From assembly GCA_031366605.1 (NCBI GenBank), contig JANLOO010000037.1, positions 1 through 64,000 of the forward strand: a stretch of 64,000 nucleotides of DNA, written 5' to 3'. Of this stretch, positions 32,347-40,414 are shown in pieces. The DNA is from CALMEC01 sp031366605. Its GTDB lineage: Bacteria; Actinomycetota; Thermoleophilia; Miltoncostaeales; Miltoncostaeaceae. How positions within the stretch are numbered: position 1 is the stretch's first letter; each line of letters begins with the position of its first letter. The notes under the pieces are model-generated. The model worked only from the letters and a program-made list of their open reading frames with translations, was not told the origin of the DNA and made no database searches. Both the position numbers and the translations under genes were made by a program.

Positions 32347-33270
32347 ATGAGTGCCATCGATGACATTCGCGTGATGACCTGGAACCTCTTCCATGGAAAC
32401 GACGGCGCTCGGCTGGGGCCCACGCTGGGCTCGGCGCTCTTGGGCCGAGCCATCGATGACGGTACCCACGTGCACCTGAACAAGAAATGGCTACCGCAGA
32501 TGGCAGCGGTGATCGCGTCCCGACGGCCGACGATCGCCGCGCTGCAGGAGGTCCCGCCACTCGGCGTCGCGATACTGGCTGAGGCCACCGGCATGCAGGC
32601 GGTTCACGCCGTGATGCCACCGCTGATCGGCGGTACGCGGCTGCGCGGCCGGCTTGCGGCACGCAACCCCGACCTGTGGCAGACCCACGAGGGCACCGCC
32701 AACGCGCTGCTCATCGCACCCGACTGGGAGATCGTGCCCGGAGGCTCATGGACGGTCCGCCACAACCCGCCGGGCTTCGTCGCCCGTCATGCGCGCGGGT
32801 TCGCGCTGCCGCGCCGCGAGGTGATCCACTGGTTTCTGGAGCCTCGCCGGTTGGTTGCCGCCCGATTGCGACATCCGTCCGGTCAGACCCTGACCGTCGT
32901 GTCGATGCATTGCCACAACTCACTGGCGTGGGAACTCATCGCCCGCGAAGTGCGTCGCGTCGTGCCCAAAGTCCTCGAACGCGTCCCGGCGGATGAGCCC
33001 GTGCTTGTGGCCGGGGACCTCAACGCGGCCGGGCGCGAGCACCCTGCCATCCGTGCATTGCAGGACCTGGGCCTGGCGGAGGCGACGATCGATGAGCTGG
33101 TGTTGGACCACATCTTCCACCGCCACCTCCAGGTCGTCGCCCCTCCGCGTGCGCTCGACGCGGACGTTCGCGAGTTGCCGATCACCTGGAGGGGCAAGCC
33201 GCGGCACGTGTTGCTGTCAGATCACGACCCGGTCGAGGCCGTCTACCGCGTGGCGGCGCCGACCACCTGA
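32347..33270 (+). CDS. Endonuclease/exonuclease/phosphatase-family protein
   Basis: A 307-residue EEP-superfamily enzyme. It opens IRVMTWNLFHGND and has the metal-binding Glu in ALQEV, SMHCHNS, the catalytic GDLNAAG, and the terminal LSDHDPVEAVY with the Asp-His pair. Members cleave phosphodiester bonds in DNA, sphingomyelin or phosphoinositides; nothing here decides between them. No signal peptide is seen, so it is probably cytoplasmic. The 3' end overlaps the threonine aldolase gene by 28 nt. Confidence 0.8.
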   Translation: MSAIDDIRVMTWNLFHGNDGARLGPTLGSALLGRAIDDGTHVHLNKKWLPQMAAVIASRRPTIAALQEVPPLGVAILAEATGMQAVHAVMPPLIGGTRLRGRLAARNPDLWQTHEGTANALLIAPDWEIVPGGSWTVRHNPPGFVARHARGFALPRREVIHWFLEPRRLVAARLRHPSGQTLTVVSMHCHNSLAWELIAREVRRVVPKVLERVPADEPVLVAGDLNAAGREHPAIRALQDLGLAEATIDELVLDHIFHRHLQVVAPPRALDADVRELPITWRGKPRHVLLSDHDPVEAVYRVAAPTT

Positions 33271-34307
33271 CGGACACCCTGGGCGAACGTCGCGACATCC
33301 GCGTCGGTCGTGTCCCATGAGGTCATCCACCGGACCTGACAGGTCGCGGGATCCCACGGCCAGAAGAAGCACCATTGCCGCAGCGGCTCGATCGCCTCGG
33401 GTGGAAGGCGCGGGAACAGGCTGTTGACCTGCGGGGCCTGCCCGTGTGCGACGCCGGGGACGTCGCAGGTCAACGTGTAGAGCTGCTGCGCCATGGCGTT
33501 TGCGTGTGTCGCCGACGCGATCCACAGGTCGTCGTCGATCAGCGCGGTGAACTGCGCCGCGACGAACCGCATCTTTGACGCGAGCTGCGTCACCTGCTTG
33601 CGCACATACCGCGCCGATCGCGCCAGGTCGGGATTGAGGTAGACCACCGCGTCCCCACCGAGCAGGCCGTTCTTGGTCCCGCCGAACGTGAGTACATCCA
33701 CCCCGGCGTCGACGGTGCACGCACGGAGGGCCGCGACGGTGCCTCCGAGCGCGGCGACGGCGTTGGCGATCCGGGCACCGTCCATGTGGATGCGCATGCC
33801 GTACTGATGCGCCCGCTCACACAGGGCTCCGACCTCGTCGGCGGTGTAGACGGTGCCCAGCTCGGTGCTCTGTGTGATCGAGACGACGCCCGGCTGCGCA
33901 TGGTGTTCGACTCCCAACAGGTGAGCGAGCCCGTCGAGCTGATCGGGGCGGAGTTTTGCGTCGTCAGATGGCAGCTCGATGATCTTGGCGCCGAGGATGC
34001 GCTCGGGGGCACCGGTCTCGTCAGCGGCGATGTGCGCCCATCTGCTGCAGACGACCGCCTCGGCGGGACCCAGCATCGTCGCCAGGGCGAGCACGTTGGC
34101 GCCCGTCCCACCGAACGTCAACAGCGTCTGGGTCTGCGCACCGAACAGTTCGCAGAACCGCGCCTGACACGCACGCGTCCATTCGTCGTCGCCGTACGCA
34201 ACGGCATGCCCGACGTTGGCGCGGCTCACCGCCTCGATCACCGCCGGATGGGCCCCGGCCGCGTTGTCGCTGGAGAAGGACCGGCTCGGTGGCATCGGCA
34301 TGGCCAT
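33243..34307 (-). CDS. ltaE: Low-specificity L-threonine aldolase
   Basis: A 354-residue PLP enzyme of fold type I that splits L-threonine/allo-threonine into glycine and acetaldehyde. It has FSSDNAAGAHPAVIEAV, YGDDEWTRACQARFCELFG, FGGTGANVLAL, the co-factor-binding HMDGARIANA, and the PLP lysine in LTFGGTKNGLLGGDAVV. ATG 34307 was chosen because GATACT (34315-34320, minus strand) ends exactly 7 nt before it, a leaderless layout. An upstream extension exists but does not match the family. Confidence 0.9.
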   Translation of the reverse strand: MAMPMPPSRSFSSDNAAGAHPAVIEAVSRANVGHAVAYGDDEWTRACQARFCELFGAQTQTLLTFGGTGANVLALATMLGPAEAVVCSRWAHIAADETGAPERILGAKIIELPSDDAKLRPDQLDGLAHLLGVEHHAQPGVVSITQSTELGTVYTADEVGALCERAHQYGMRIHMDGARIANAVAALGGTVAALRACTVDAGVDVLTFGGTKNGLLGGDAVVYLNPDLARSARYVRKQVTQLASKMRFVAAQFTALIDDDLWIASATHANAMAQQLYTLTCDVPGVAHGQAPQVNSLFPRLPPEAIEPLRQWCFFWPWDPATCQVRWMTSWDTTDADVATFAQGVRQVVGAATR

Positions 34308-34314
34308 CGGTCGC

Positions 34315-34350
34315 AGTATCCCAGCAACGCCCCCACATATTCGGTACCCT
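34315..34350. promoter_or_regulatory. Divergent leaderless promoters between ltaE and a small gene
   Basis: On the minus strand GATACT (34315-34320) precedes ATG 34307 by 7 nt. On the plus strand TACCCT (34345-34350) precedes ATG 34357 by 6 nt. Neither start has a Shine-Dalgarno. Confidence 0.45.
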
Positions 34351-34356
34351 CGCGCC

Positions 34357-34569
34357 ATGTGCGTGTTCTGCTACAACCCCGGTCTCGCAATCGGTGAGAT
34401 CACGCTGGTCGCCGGCCCAATCGCAGGCGCGGTCGTCCAGCGGATCAAGTCGACACTCGGACTGGCAACGCCGTCCGAGGAGGCTCAGTCCGAGCCGACG
34501 CGGACCCACACCAGCGAGACCGCCGAGACCACTGCTCCTGCAGCCGCGGCAATGAACGCCGCCGGCTGA
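34357..34569 (+). CDS. Small hypothetical protein with two N-terminal cysteines
   Basis: A 70-residue ORF opening MCVFCYNPGLAIGEITLV, with a hydrophobic segment (about 9-28), a basic patch and a Thr/Glu/Ala-rich tail. TACCCT lies 6 nt before the ATG. The last 85 nt overlap the convergent membrane-protein gene, which weakens the case. The N-terminal CxxC next to a hydrophobic helix recalls other tiny actinobacterial membrane proteins, but I recognise no family. Confidence 0.4.
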   Translation: MCVFCYNPGLAIGEITLVAGPIAGAVVQRIKSTLGLATPSEEAQSEPTRTHTSETAETTAPAAAAMNAAG

Positions 34570-34922
34570 GCCCGAAGCGGCGCGGGCGGCCCATCGGCAA
34601 CACCGACGGGCACCGCAACGCTGGTGATCCGGAACACGCTGAACAACGCCCATCCCAGGCAGATGGCCCCCGCGACGGTGCAGATGCCCCCAAGCCACCG
34701 CGCGACGACGGTCATCGGATCAGGCCTGCGCACCGCGATGACAAGACCGACTGCGACGATCACACAGGCGAGCAGCGGCAGGCTCCACAGCTCACCGCTG
34801 ACGCCGACGCCGCTGCGCACGACGCTGCGTCCCGGCAGGTCCGCGCGGTACCAGCGGGCGAACGGCAACGTGCCGATGATCGCTCCCAGGACCGCCACGC
34901 CGATGCCGTACCAGCGCGTCAC
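34485..34922 (-). CDS. Hypothetical four-segment membrane protein
   Basis: A 145-residue protein with four hydrophobic segments (about 5-22, 46-63, 74-96 and 118-140). The first loop has RWYRADLPGRSVVRSG, likely on the outside. GTG 34922 overlaps the DUF2079 stop (GTGA), so it is the third gene of the UPF0104-DUF2079 operon and probably acts with those membrane proteins. No family recognised. Confidence 0.6.
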   Translation of the reverse strand: MTRWYGIGVAVLGAIIGTLPFARWYRADLPGRSVVRSGVGVSGELWSLPLLACVIVAVGLVIAVRRPDPMTVVARWLGGICTVAGAICLGWALFSVFRITSVAVPVGVADGPPAPLRAQPAAFIAAAAGAVVSAVSLVWVRVGSD

Positions 34923-36400
34923 GGGATGGCCCCCGTGCGTCGCAACACCAGCACGCCGTCACGGTCGAAGATCGTGGTGAAGTCAGTCCGCCGGCGAAGC
35001 TCCGCGACGCGTGCAGCGTGTTCGGCGGGTTTGAGCTCGTCCCCGATGTCGGCACGATCGGTGTCCACGACGACGAACGCCGCATCCGCGATCGCGGGGA
35101 ACGCCAAGATCGTCCGGCGATCGGACAGATGCCCGGCGATGCGGTTGCCCGCAGAGACCGCGGCTCCGTCCGGGACCAACTCAAGCGCTTGGCGCAGCAC
35201 CGCGGCGCGGGCGGGCACCGTGAACTCTTCGGTCCGGACGTTCGATCCGCCGGGCACGTGTCGCCAGAACGGCAGTGGACCCAGCAGGTACCCCGAGACC
35301 ACCACCGTCGCGATCAGGACCGTCGCAACCGCGCGCGACGATGAGAGCGATCGGCGCAACCAGGGGGGCCGCTTGCGATCCCTGAGCGAGGCGAGCCCGC
35401 GAATGGCCGCCGCCAGCAGGAACGGCGCGATGACCGCCGAGTAGTGGTACTCGATGTGATGCTGCTCGGGTCGACTCGAAAGGACGTTCAGAATCAGGTC
35501 GGGCAGCGCACCCGCGGCGAGCAGGGGGGCCCCGAGCGAGAGCGCCAGAAGCGGCAGCAGCAATGCCAGGACGTAGACACCCCGATCCTGGGTCGCGGCC
35601 ACGCTGACCGCGTCCCACGGGTGCGTGGCGATGGTCCTCAACACGCCCCCGACGCCGGTGCCCAAGTCGCCGTAGCGATCCGCCACCAACGCATTGCCAC
35701 CACCCGTGTTGTAGTGCGGAATGACGACTCCGACCGCGATGGCGGTCCACGCGAGCGCGCCCACCGCGAGGAGCGCCCCCGCCCACCGGCGCCCGAGGCT
35801 CACGATCATCCACAGGCCCAACACGGCGAGCGCCAGGCCCACCTGTTCCTTGGTCATCGCCGCCAACACCGCGAGCACAGCGAGCGTGACATACCGACCG
35901 GCGACGGCGGCCCAGATGCACCACAGGATGAGCGGGGCTGCGAGCGTCACCGGGTGGAAGTCGAAGAGCGTCGCCCACTGCACCGCAGGCAACAGCAAGG
36001 TGACGGCGGCGAAAGCGACCGCCAGCCGGTCGTCGTGGAGCCAGTGCCGGGCGAGGAGGAACGCGGGTGGCGCCATCGTCGCAACGGCCAGCGTTTGCAC
36101 GACCAACAACATCTCGGGGTGTGGCCAGATTTTCCACAGCGGCGCGAAGAGCCCAAGGATCGGGTCGACGTGTGCGCCCAGGCGCGAGACCCGCAGACCA
36201 TCGGGATCGGTCACACGGAACAGTTCACCGCGTGATGCACTCCAGACCGCCTGGGTCATGTTGCCCAGGTCGTACCGCGCGGTGAAGAAGCCTCGGTGGC
36301 GTGCGAGCGAGAGTGGGATGAACGTCGCCGCATACACCGCCATGAGCCCCGCCACACTGGCGTATGACCACCGCGCCGGGCGTTGCAGCGTCGAACTCAC
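34919..36400 (-). CDS. DUF2079-family membrane protein
   Basis: A 493-residue polytopic protein with about 9 membrane segments. The diagnostic N-terminal region is HRGFFTARYDLGNMTQAVW followed by LRVSRLGAHVDPILGLFAPLW; DLGNMxQAVW and the HxDP loop are DUF2079 signatures. The arrangement resembles GT-C glycosyltransferases, with an acidic outer loop after TM1, but no activity is known. GTG 36400 overlaps the UPF0104 stop. Confidence 0.75.
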   Translation of the reverse strand: MSSTLQRPARWSYASVAGLMAVYAATFIPLSLARHRGFFTARYDLGNMTQAVWSASRGELFRVTDPDGLRVSRLGAHVDPILGLFAPLWKIWPHPEMLLVVQTLAVATMAPPAFLLARHWLHDDRLAVAFAAVTLLLPAVQWATLFDFHPVTLAAPLILWCIWAAVAGRYVTLAVLAVLAAMTKEQVGLALAVLGLWMIVSLGRRWAGALLAVGALAWTAIAVGVVIPHYNTGGGNALVADRYGDLGTGVGGVLRTIATHPWDAVSVAATQDRGVYVLALLLPLLALSLGAPLLAAGALPDLILNVLSSRPEQHHIEYHYSAVIAPFLLAAAIRGLASLRDRKRPPWLRRSLSSSRAVATVLIATVVVSGYLLGPLPFWRHVPGGSNVRTEEFTVPARAAVLRQALELVPDGAAVSAGNRIAGHLSDRRTILAFPAIADAAFVVVDTDRADIGDELKPAEHAARVAELRRRTDFTTIFDRDGVLVLRRTGAIP

Positions 36401-37341
36401 CGCCTGCGTCCGACAAGGACGGCGGCGCCGACGAACACCAACTCGAGCAGCGTCATGACAAAGCGGAGGCCGAAGGACAGCGCCAGGGCGACCTCACCCG
36501 GCACGTGACGTGCGAGCACCACCGCCAAGATGCCGTCACGCACGCCGATCCCCGACGGGATGATGAAGGCGAAGAACGAGATGACGAACGCGAACATGAA
36601 CGCGAGCCCGATCTCGACCACGCCGCCGATTTCGGGTCCGGCTGCGGCGCGCAGGAGTGCCCACACCCCCACCAACAGCACCACGGTCCCCATGGCGTAG
36701 AGGACCAAGAGCTTGATGACCTGTCGCCCGGTGAACAACGCATCGAGCGGAGGGCGCCCAGTGCGGCGCAGGACCCACGTCGAAAGCGTGCGGAATGGAA
36801 CCGGATGCAAACAGATCAGCACGACCGGCACCACGAGCAGCAGCCACAGCAGGCGCGCGTCGCCGGGGTTTCCGTACCCGGCGAGAAACCCGACCGAGGC
36901 CACCGTCCCGATGCCAAGTGCGAGGGCCTGCTCGTAGATCGTCGCCGCCAGCGTGGCTCGCTTGGGAACACCTTCGTCGTGGGCCATCACCGCCCGTCCG
37001 ACGATCATCATCACGTTGCCCGGGATGTACCGCGCCAGGAGCGACCGCGCCCAGATGGACAACCCGACGCGACGGTTGGGATGCACCGGCGACAGCCATC
37101 CCACCGCCGCGCCGTAGGCGAGCCCGTTCATGACGTACGCCGCGATGAACAGGACCGCGCCGAGCGCCAGCCACCCCGGTTCGAGTCGCCATTGATACTG
37201 CGAAACCTTGCTCCACCCACGGGCGAGCGCAATGCCCAACGCCGTGACGACCAGCACGATGACGATCGTCGTGATCCACCGCCGACGTCGCGACCGGGTG
37301 GACGCCGGCGCAGGCACCGTCTCAGGGCTGTCAGTACTCAC
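36397..37341 (-). CDS. UPF0104/lysylphosphatidylglycerol-synthase TM-region-like protein
   Basis: A 314-residue protein with about 8 membrane segments. It matches the flippase-like UPF0104 (PF03706) family, with RSLLARYIPGNVMMIVGRAVMA, LAATIYEQALALGIGT, and FIIPSGIGVRDGILAVVLA near the C-terminus; PGGIGxREG-like is the usual signature. Members are thought to move or modify lipid-linked substrates. GTG 37341 is chosen because TATGGT ends 7 nt before it; ATG 37353 would add four residues. It heads the operon. Confidence 0.75.
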   Translation of the reverse strand: MSTDSPETVPAPASTRSRRRRWITTIVIVLVVTALGIALARGWSKVSQYQWRLEPGWLALGAVLFIAAYVMNGLAYGAAVGWLSPVHPNRRVGLSIWARSLLARYIPGNVMMIVGRAVMAHDEGVPKRATLAATIYEQALALGIGTVASVGFLAGYGNPGDARLLWLLLVVPVVLICLHPVPFRTLSTWVLRRTGRPPLDALFTGRQVIKLLVLYAMGTVVLLVGVWALLRAAAGPEIGGVVEIGLAFMFAFVISFFAFIIPSGIGVRDGILAVVLARHVPGEVALALSFGLRFVMTLLELVFVGAAVLVGRRR

Positions 37342-37430
37342 GCGGAGGACCATACGCCGCTGTCCACACGTGCTTCGGGGGCCTCTGCGCCACACCGGGG
37401 CAGCGATGGAATCCAGCCGCCGTCAGCGCT

Positions 37431-37453
37431 TGAGCCGCCCGGAGGGTGGCTCA
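37431..37453 (-). terminator. Hairpin downstream of the GT2-LDT-OpuAC operon
   Basis: TGAGCCGCCC (37431-37440) and GGGTGGCTCA (37444-37453) form a 10-bp stem with one G-T pair and a 3-nt loop. A second hairpin lies just upstream on the transcript. No U-tract follows, as is common in high-GC actinobacteria. Confidence 0.5.
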
Positions 37454-37456
37454 TAG

Positions 37457-37484
37457 GCCGCCCAAGAGCCGCGCTGGGGGCGGC
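37457..37484 (-). terminator. Second hairpin of the tandem terminator
   Basis: GCCGCCC (37457-37463) and GGGCGGC (37478-37484) give a 7-bp stem with a 14-nt loop, directly after the OpuAC-like stop at 37495 on the minus strand. Tandem hairpins favour a terminator role. Confidence 0.45.
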
Positions 37485-37494
37485 GTCTGAGCCG

Positions 37495-38376
37495 CTAAGG
37501 CAGGATCCCGTTTGCGCGCAGGAGGGTTTGCGCGGCAACGGCTGGGTCCTGCGCATCCAGCTCGACCTGGCCGATCAGTGTCCTGAGGGTGGTGGTGGTC
37601 ACGAGCGCCGCGACGCGATCGAGCGTCGGCGTCAAGGTCGGGGGTGCGGTCGCGAGGTAGGCCTGGCTCGCGACGACCAGACCGTGTTGCGGCGTGCCCG
37701 CCAGTCGACGCGTCAGGTCGCGCAACGCAACGAGGTTCAGACGGGCAGCGCGAGGCTCGGCGCCGCTCGAGAGTACGCAGTGCGCCTTGCCCCTGGCGAT
37801 CAGATCGAACCGTTTGGTCCCGCTCGCGACGATGACGCGCCGAAACCGGACGTGCAGAGCCGCCAGACCGTCGCCGCGCACGACGTGCGCGGCCGTCGCC
37901 GCATATGTCAGGTTGCCGGCGGCCCGCCCCAGCTTGAGGAGCCCGGTGAGCTTGTGGGCCTTGACCGTCGACGGTCGGCACGCCACCTGCGGCGCATCGT
38001 CGGCCGGGTCGATCGCAAGCGGCACCTGGGCGCGGACGGCCAGTTGCGCGGTCAGCGCGGCATTCAGCTGGACGTCGTCACGCAGTTTGGGTCGTGCGAG
38101 CACACGTTCGAGGAGTGTCGCCGTCTCGGTCGCATAGACGTCGATCGTGCCGGCCGTGAGCGCCCCGTCGGCGGCGGCGGCCGACGGCAGCGTCGCCCGC
38201 GTCACGGTGAAGCCCTGCGCCGTGAGCGCCTGGGCCGAGAGTTCGGCCGTCAGGCGACTCGACGTCGTCCCGCTGTCGGCGAGCGTCAGCTGCGTGCCTG
38301 AACCGGCACCGAAGCCGGTCGATGCGGCGGCCAGCGCGGCCGCGGCGGCGACGACGAGGCTACGTAATGCTGACAA
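37495..38376 (-). CDS. Orphan OpuAC/ProX-type substrate-binding protein
   Basis: A 293-residue protein with an N-terminal signal-like segment (SLVVAAAAALAAASTG). The body matches OpuAC/ProX osmolyte-binding proteins: LTAGTIDVYATETATLLERVL near the N-terminus, LIARGKAHCVLSSG in the middle, and AALVTTTTLRTLIGQVELDAQDPAVAAQTLLRANGIL at the end. No permease or ATPase gene is adjacent, so it is an orphan. The start appears to be TTG 38376, inside the L,D-transpeptidase gene (17-nt overlap). Ligand unknown; glycine betaine or choline would be typical. Confidence 0.7.
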   Translation of the reverse strand: MSALRSLVVAAAAALAAASTGFGAGSGTQLTLADSGTTSSRLTAELSAQALTAQGFTVTRATLPSAAAADGALTAGTIDVYATETATLLERVLARPKLRDDVQLNAALTAQLAVRAQVPLAIDPADDAPQVACRPSTVKAHKLTGLLKLGRAAGNLTYAATAAHVVRGDGLAALHVRFRRVIVASGTKRFDLIARGKAHCVLSSGAEPRAARLNLVALRDLTRRLAGTPQHGLVVASQAYLATAPPTLTPTLDRVAALVTTTTLRTLIGQVELDAQDPAVAAQTLLRANGILP

Positions 38377-39409
38377 GTGTTCCGAACGCCGCGAACGCGT
38401 AGACACCGGGCGCCTCGGGATAGCCGATCCGGATGCAACCGTGCGACGCGGAGTATGCGGGCACGTTGGGGTACTCATGGAAGGCAAAACCGCCCGAGAA
38501 GTAGCTCGCATACGGCAAGAACACGCTGAACGGAAGCGACCACGACATGCGTTCTTTGCGGAAGACGTGGAAGGTCCCGCGGGGCGTCTTGCCCCCGGCG
38601 CCGGTCGAGACGTGCACCGCGCGCACAACCTGTCCCCGCTCGATCAGGAGCGCCACGCCCTTGAACCGGTTGACCTCGATGCGGCGGGACTGGCTCGCGA
38701 CCCGGGGGGCGGGGATCTTCGCGACCGTCGCCCGCCGGCGCGTCGCGAGGTTTGCCTCACCCGTCCGGGGCAGCCCTTCCCAGGCCTGGAACGCAACCAA
38801 CGCCTGGGACGTCCGGTAGTCCAGCCGGCCGTTGACCACACCGGGCGACAGGTACTTGAGCTGCACGAGGCGCCGTTGCAGCGCGGCCATGCCCACCGGG
38901 ATCGGGCCGATGATCTCGCGTTTGGTCAACGAACCGAGCGTGATGACCGCCCCCGGATCCTCACCCGGCGCCGGGACGGGCTCGTCTGCGAACAGAATCT
39001 GCACGCCGACGACGTCGGCCGCGCCGGTCACGGTGTGCGCGATCTGTGCGAGCCGCTGATCCACGATGTCGCCGGCACCACCCACCGCAAACGTCTCGGG
39101 CAGGCGTAGGAACGCGACGCCGTTGGCAACGACGATCTCTCGGACGACGACACCCTTGGGGATCGCGCTTCTGATGCCATCTCTGCGCTCGACGGCGGTC
39201 GGTCCACGAAACAGGGCGGTCACCGCAACCTGCAACGGGTCGCCACCGGTCGGCACGACGCGCTCGACCGTCTGCAGGCGATCGTCGCGCGTGAAGAACA
39301 CCTTGACCTTGGCGGCGGCCAGTGCGGACGAGGCCGAACCACCCAGGGCCACGACACCGATCACGAGCAACATCATCAGGCGCACGGCCCGTCGCTTGGC
39401 GATCGTCAC
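38360..39409 (-). CDS. L,D-transpeptidase with GerMN-like and peptidoglycan-binding domains
   Basis: A 349-residue secreted enzyme. A signal peptide (1-32, ...SSALAAAK) is followed by a GerMN-like domain (about 33-150), a peptidoglycan-binding domain (GPIPVGMAALQRRLVQLKYL to ALVAFQAWEGLPRTGE) and a YkuD catalytic domain ending in SASHGCIRI, where HGC holds the catalytic His and Cys. It makes 3-3 cross-links or attaches proteins to the wall. GTG 39409 lies 9 nt after the GT2 stop. The GerMN-YkuD pairing is uncommon. Confidence 0.88.
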   Translation of the reverse strand: MTIAKRRAVRLMMLLVIGVVALGGSASSALAAAKVKVFFTRDDRLQTVERVVPTGGDPLQVAVTALFRGPTAVERRDGIRSAIPKGVVVREIVVANGVAFLRLPETFAVGGAGDIVDQRLAQIAHTVTGAADVVGVQILFADEPVPAPGEDPGAVITLGSLTKREIIGPIPVGMAALQRRLVQLKYLSPGVVNGRLDYRTSQALVAFQAWEGLPRTGEANLATRRRATVAKIPAPRVASQSRRIEVNRFKGVALLIERGQVVRAVHVSTGAGGKTPRGTFHVFRKERMSWSLPFSVFLPYASYFSGGFAFHEYPNVPAYSASHGCIRIGYPEAPGVYAFAAFGTLVSIT

Positions 39410-39418
39410 ACCGGGAAT

Positions 39419-40405
39419 TTACACGAGCGGGCCCTGAGTCCTCTTCCCAAATGTCGACGCGTCGATGACGCGGTCGATCCGCGCAGTGACTTCGTCCACA
39501 TCGCGGCGCAGGTGGTTGCGCTGGATCATCTCGCTGACCAGGCCGATCGTGAACAGCTGGACCCCGACGACGGTCAACAGCACCCCAAGCTGCAGGAGCG
39601 GCCGTTGCCCGATCGAGTGGCCCAGGATCTTGATGATCGCGAGGTACAGCGAGATCCCCACACCGACGATCGAAAAGACCAGACCCAACCCGCCGAACAG
39701 ATGCATCGGCCGCCACCGGAAGCGCCCGATGAACATGATGGTCAGCAGATCGAGAAAGCCCCGGACGTAGCGCTCCAGACCGTATTTGGACACGCCGAAC
39801 TGGCGCGGCCGATGGTTGACCGCCATCTCCTTGACCCGAAACCCCTCGGTGACCGCCATCACGGGGATGTACCGGTAGAGGTCCCCGGAGAGTGAGAGCG
39901 ACTTGACGACCTGGGAGCGGTAGGCCTTGAGGCCACAATTGAGGTCGTGCAGCGCGAGTCCGGACAGCTTGTTGGTGACGCCGTTGAAGACCTTGGATGC
40001 CGCCCGTTTGGTCCACGGGTCGCGCCGATCGGCCTTCCAACCGCTGATCAGGTCGGCGCCGTCCTCGAGCGCGGCGAGCATCGCCGGGATCTCACCGGGA
40101 TCATCCTGGAGATCCGCATCCATCGTCACCACGGCATCACCGGTCGCGGTCCGGAACCCCGCCATCAGGGCGGCGCCCTTGCCGAAGTTGCGACGCAGCA
40201 CCACGACCCGGACCTCGGCCTCGGTCGCGGCGAGCTGCTCGAGCACCTCGGTGCTGCCGTCCGTCGAGCCATCGTCGACGAACACCACCTCGGCAGGGCG
40301 GCCAAGGGCACGGATGACGGGAAGGACCTCGTCCATCAACGGACGCAACGACTCGCACTCGTTGTAGACGGGGATCACGATCGACACGGATGTCAACAGG
40401 TTCAT
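39419..40405 (-). CDS. GT2 polyprenyl-phosphate glycosyltransferase (GtrB/DPM-like)
   Basis: A 328-residue family-2 glycosyltransferase. SIVIPVYNECESL opens the GT-A domain, DDGSTDGS and TMDADLQDDP (DxD) bind the nucleotide-sugar, and two C-terminal membrane segments (about 233-255 and 268-290) anchor it. This is the layout of GtrB and bacterial dolichol-phosphate-mannose synthase homologues, which load glucose or mannose on undecaprenyl phosphate. Such donors feed GT-C enzymes like those at 10429 and 34919. It diverges from moeA. Confidence 0.88.
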   Translation of the reverse strand: MNLLTSVSIVIPVYNECESLRPLMDEVLPVIRALGRPAEVVFVDDGSTDGSTEVLEQLAATEAEVRVVVLRRNFGKGAALMAGFRTATGDAVVTMDADLQDDPGEIPAMLAALEDGADLISGWKADRRDPWTKRAASKVFNGVTNKLSGLALHDLNCGLKAYRSQVVKSLSLSGDLYRYIPVMAVTEGFRVKEMAVNHRPRQFGVSKYGLERYVRGFLDLLTIMFIGRFRWRPMHLFGGLGLVFSIVGVGISLYLAIIKILGHSIGQRPLLQLGVLLTVVGVQLFTIGLVSEMIQRNHLRRDVDEVTARIDRVIDASTFGKRTQGPLV

Positions 40406-40414
40406 AGGAGGGCG

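Noticed and set aside
36364..38301. A 645-codon plus-strand frame opposite UPF0104 and the OpuAC-like gene
   Set aside because: It has shadow composition, no recognisable motif and no start signals. The minus-strand genes have clear families and overlaps.
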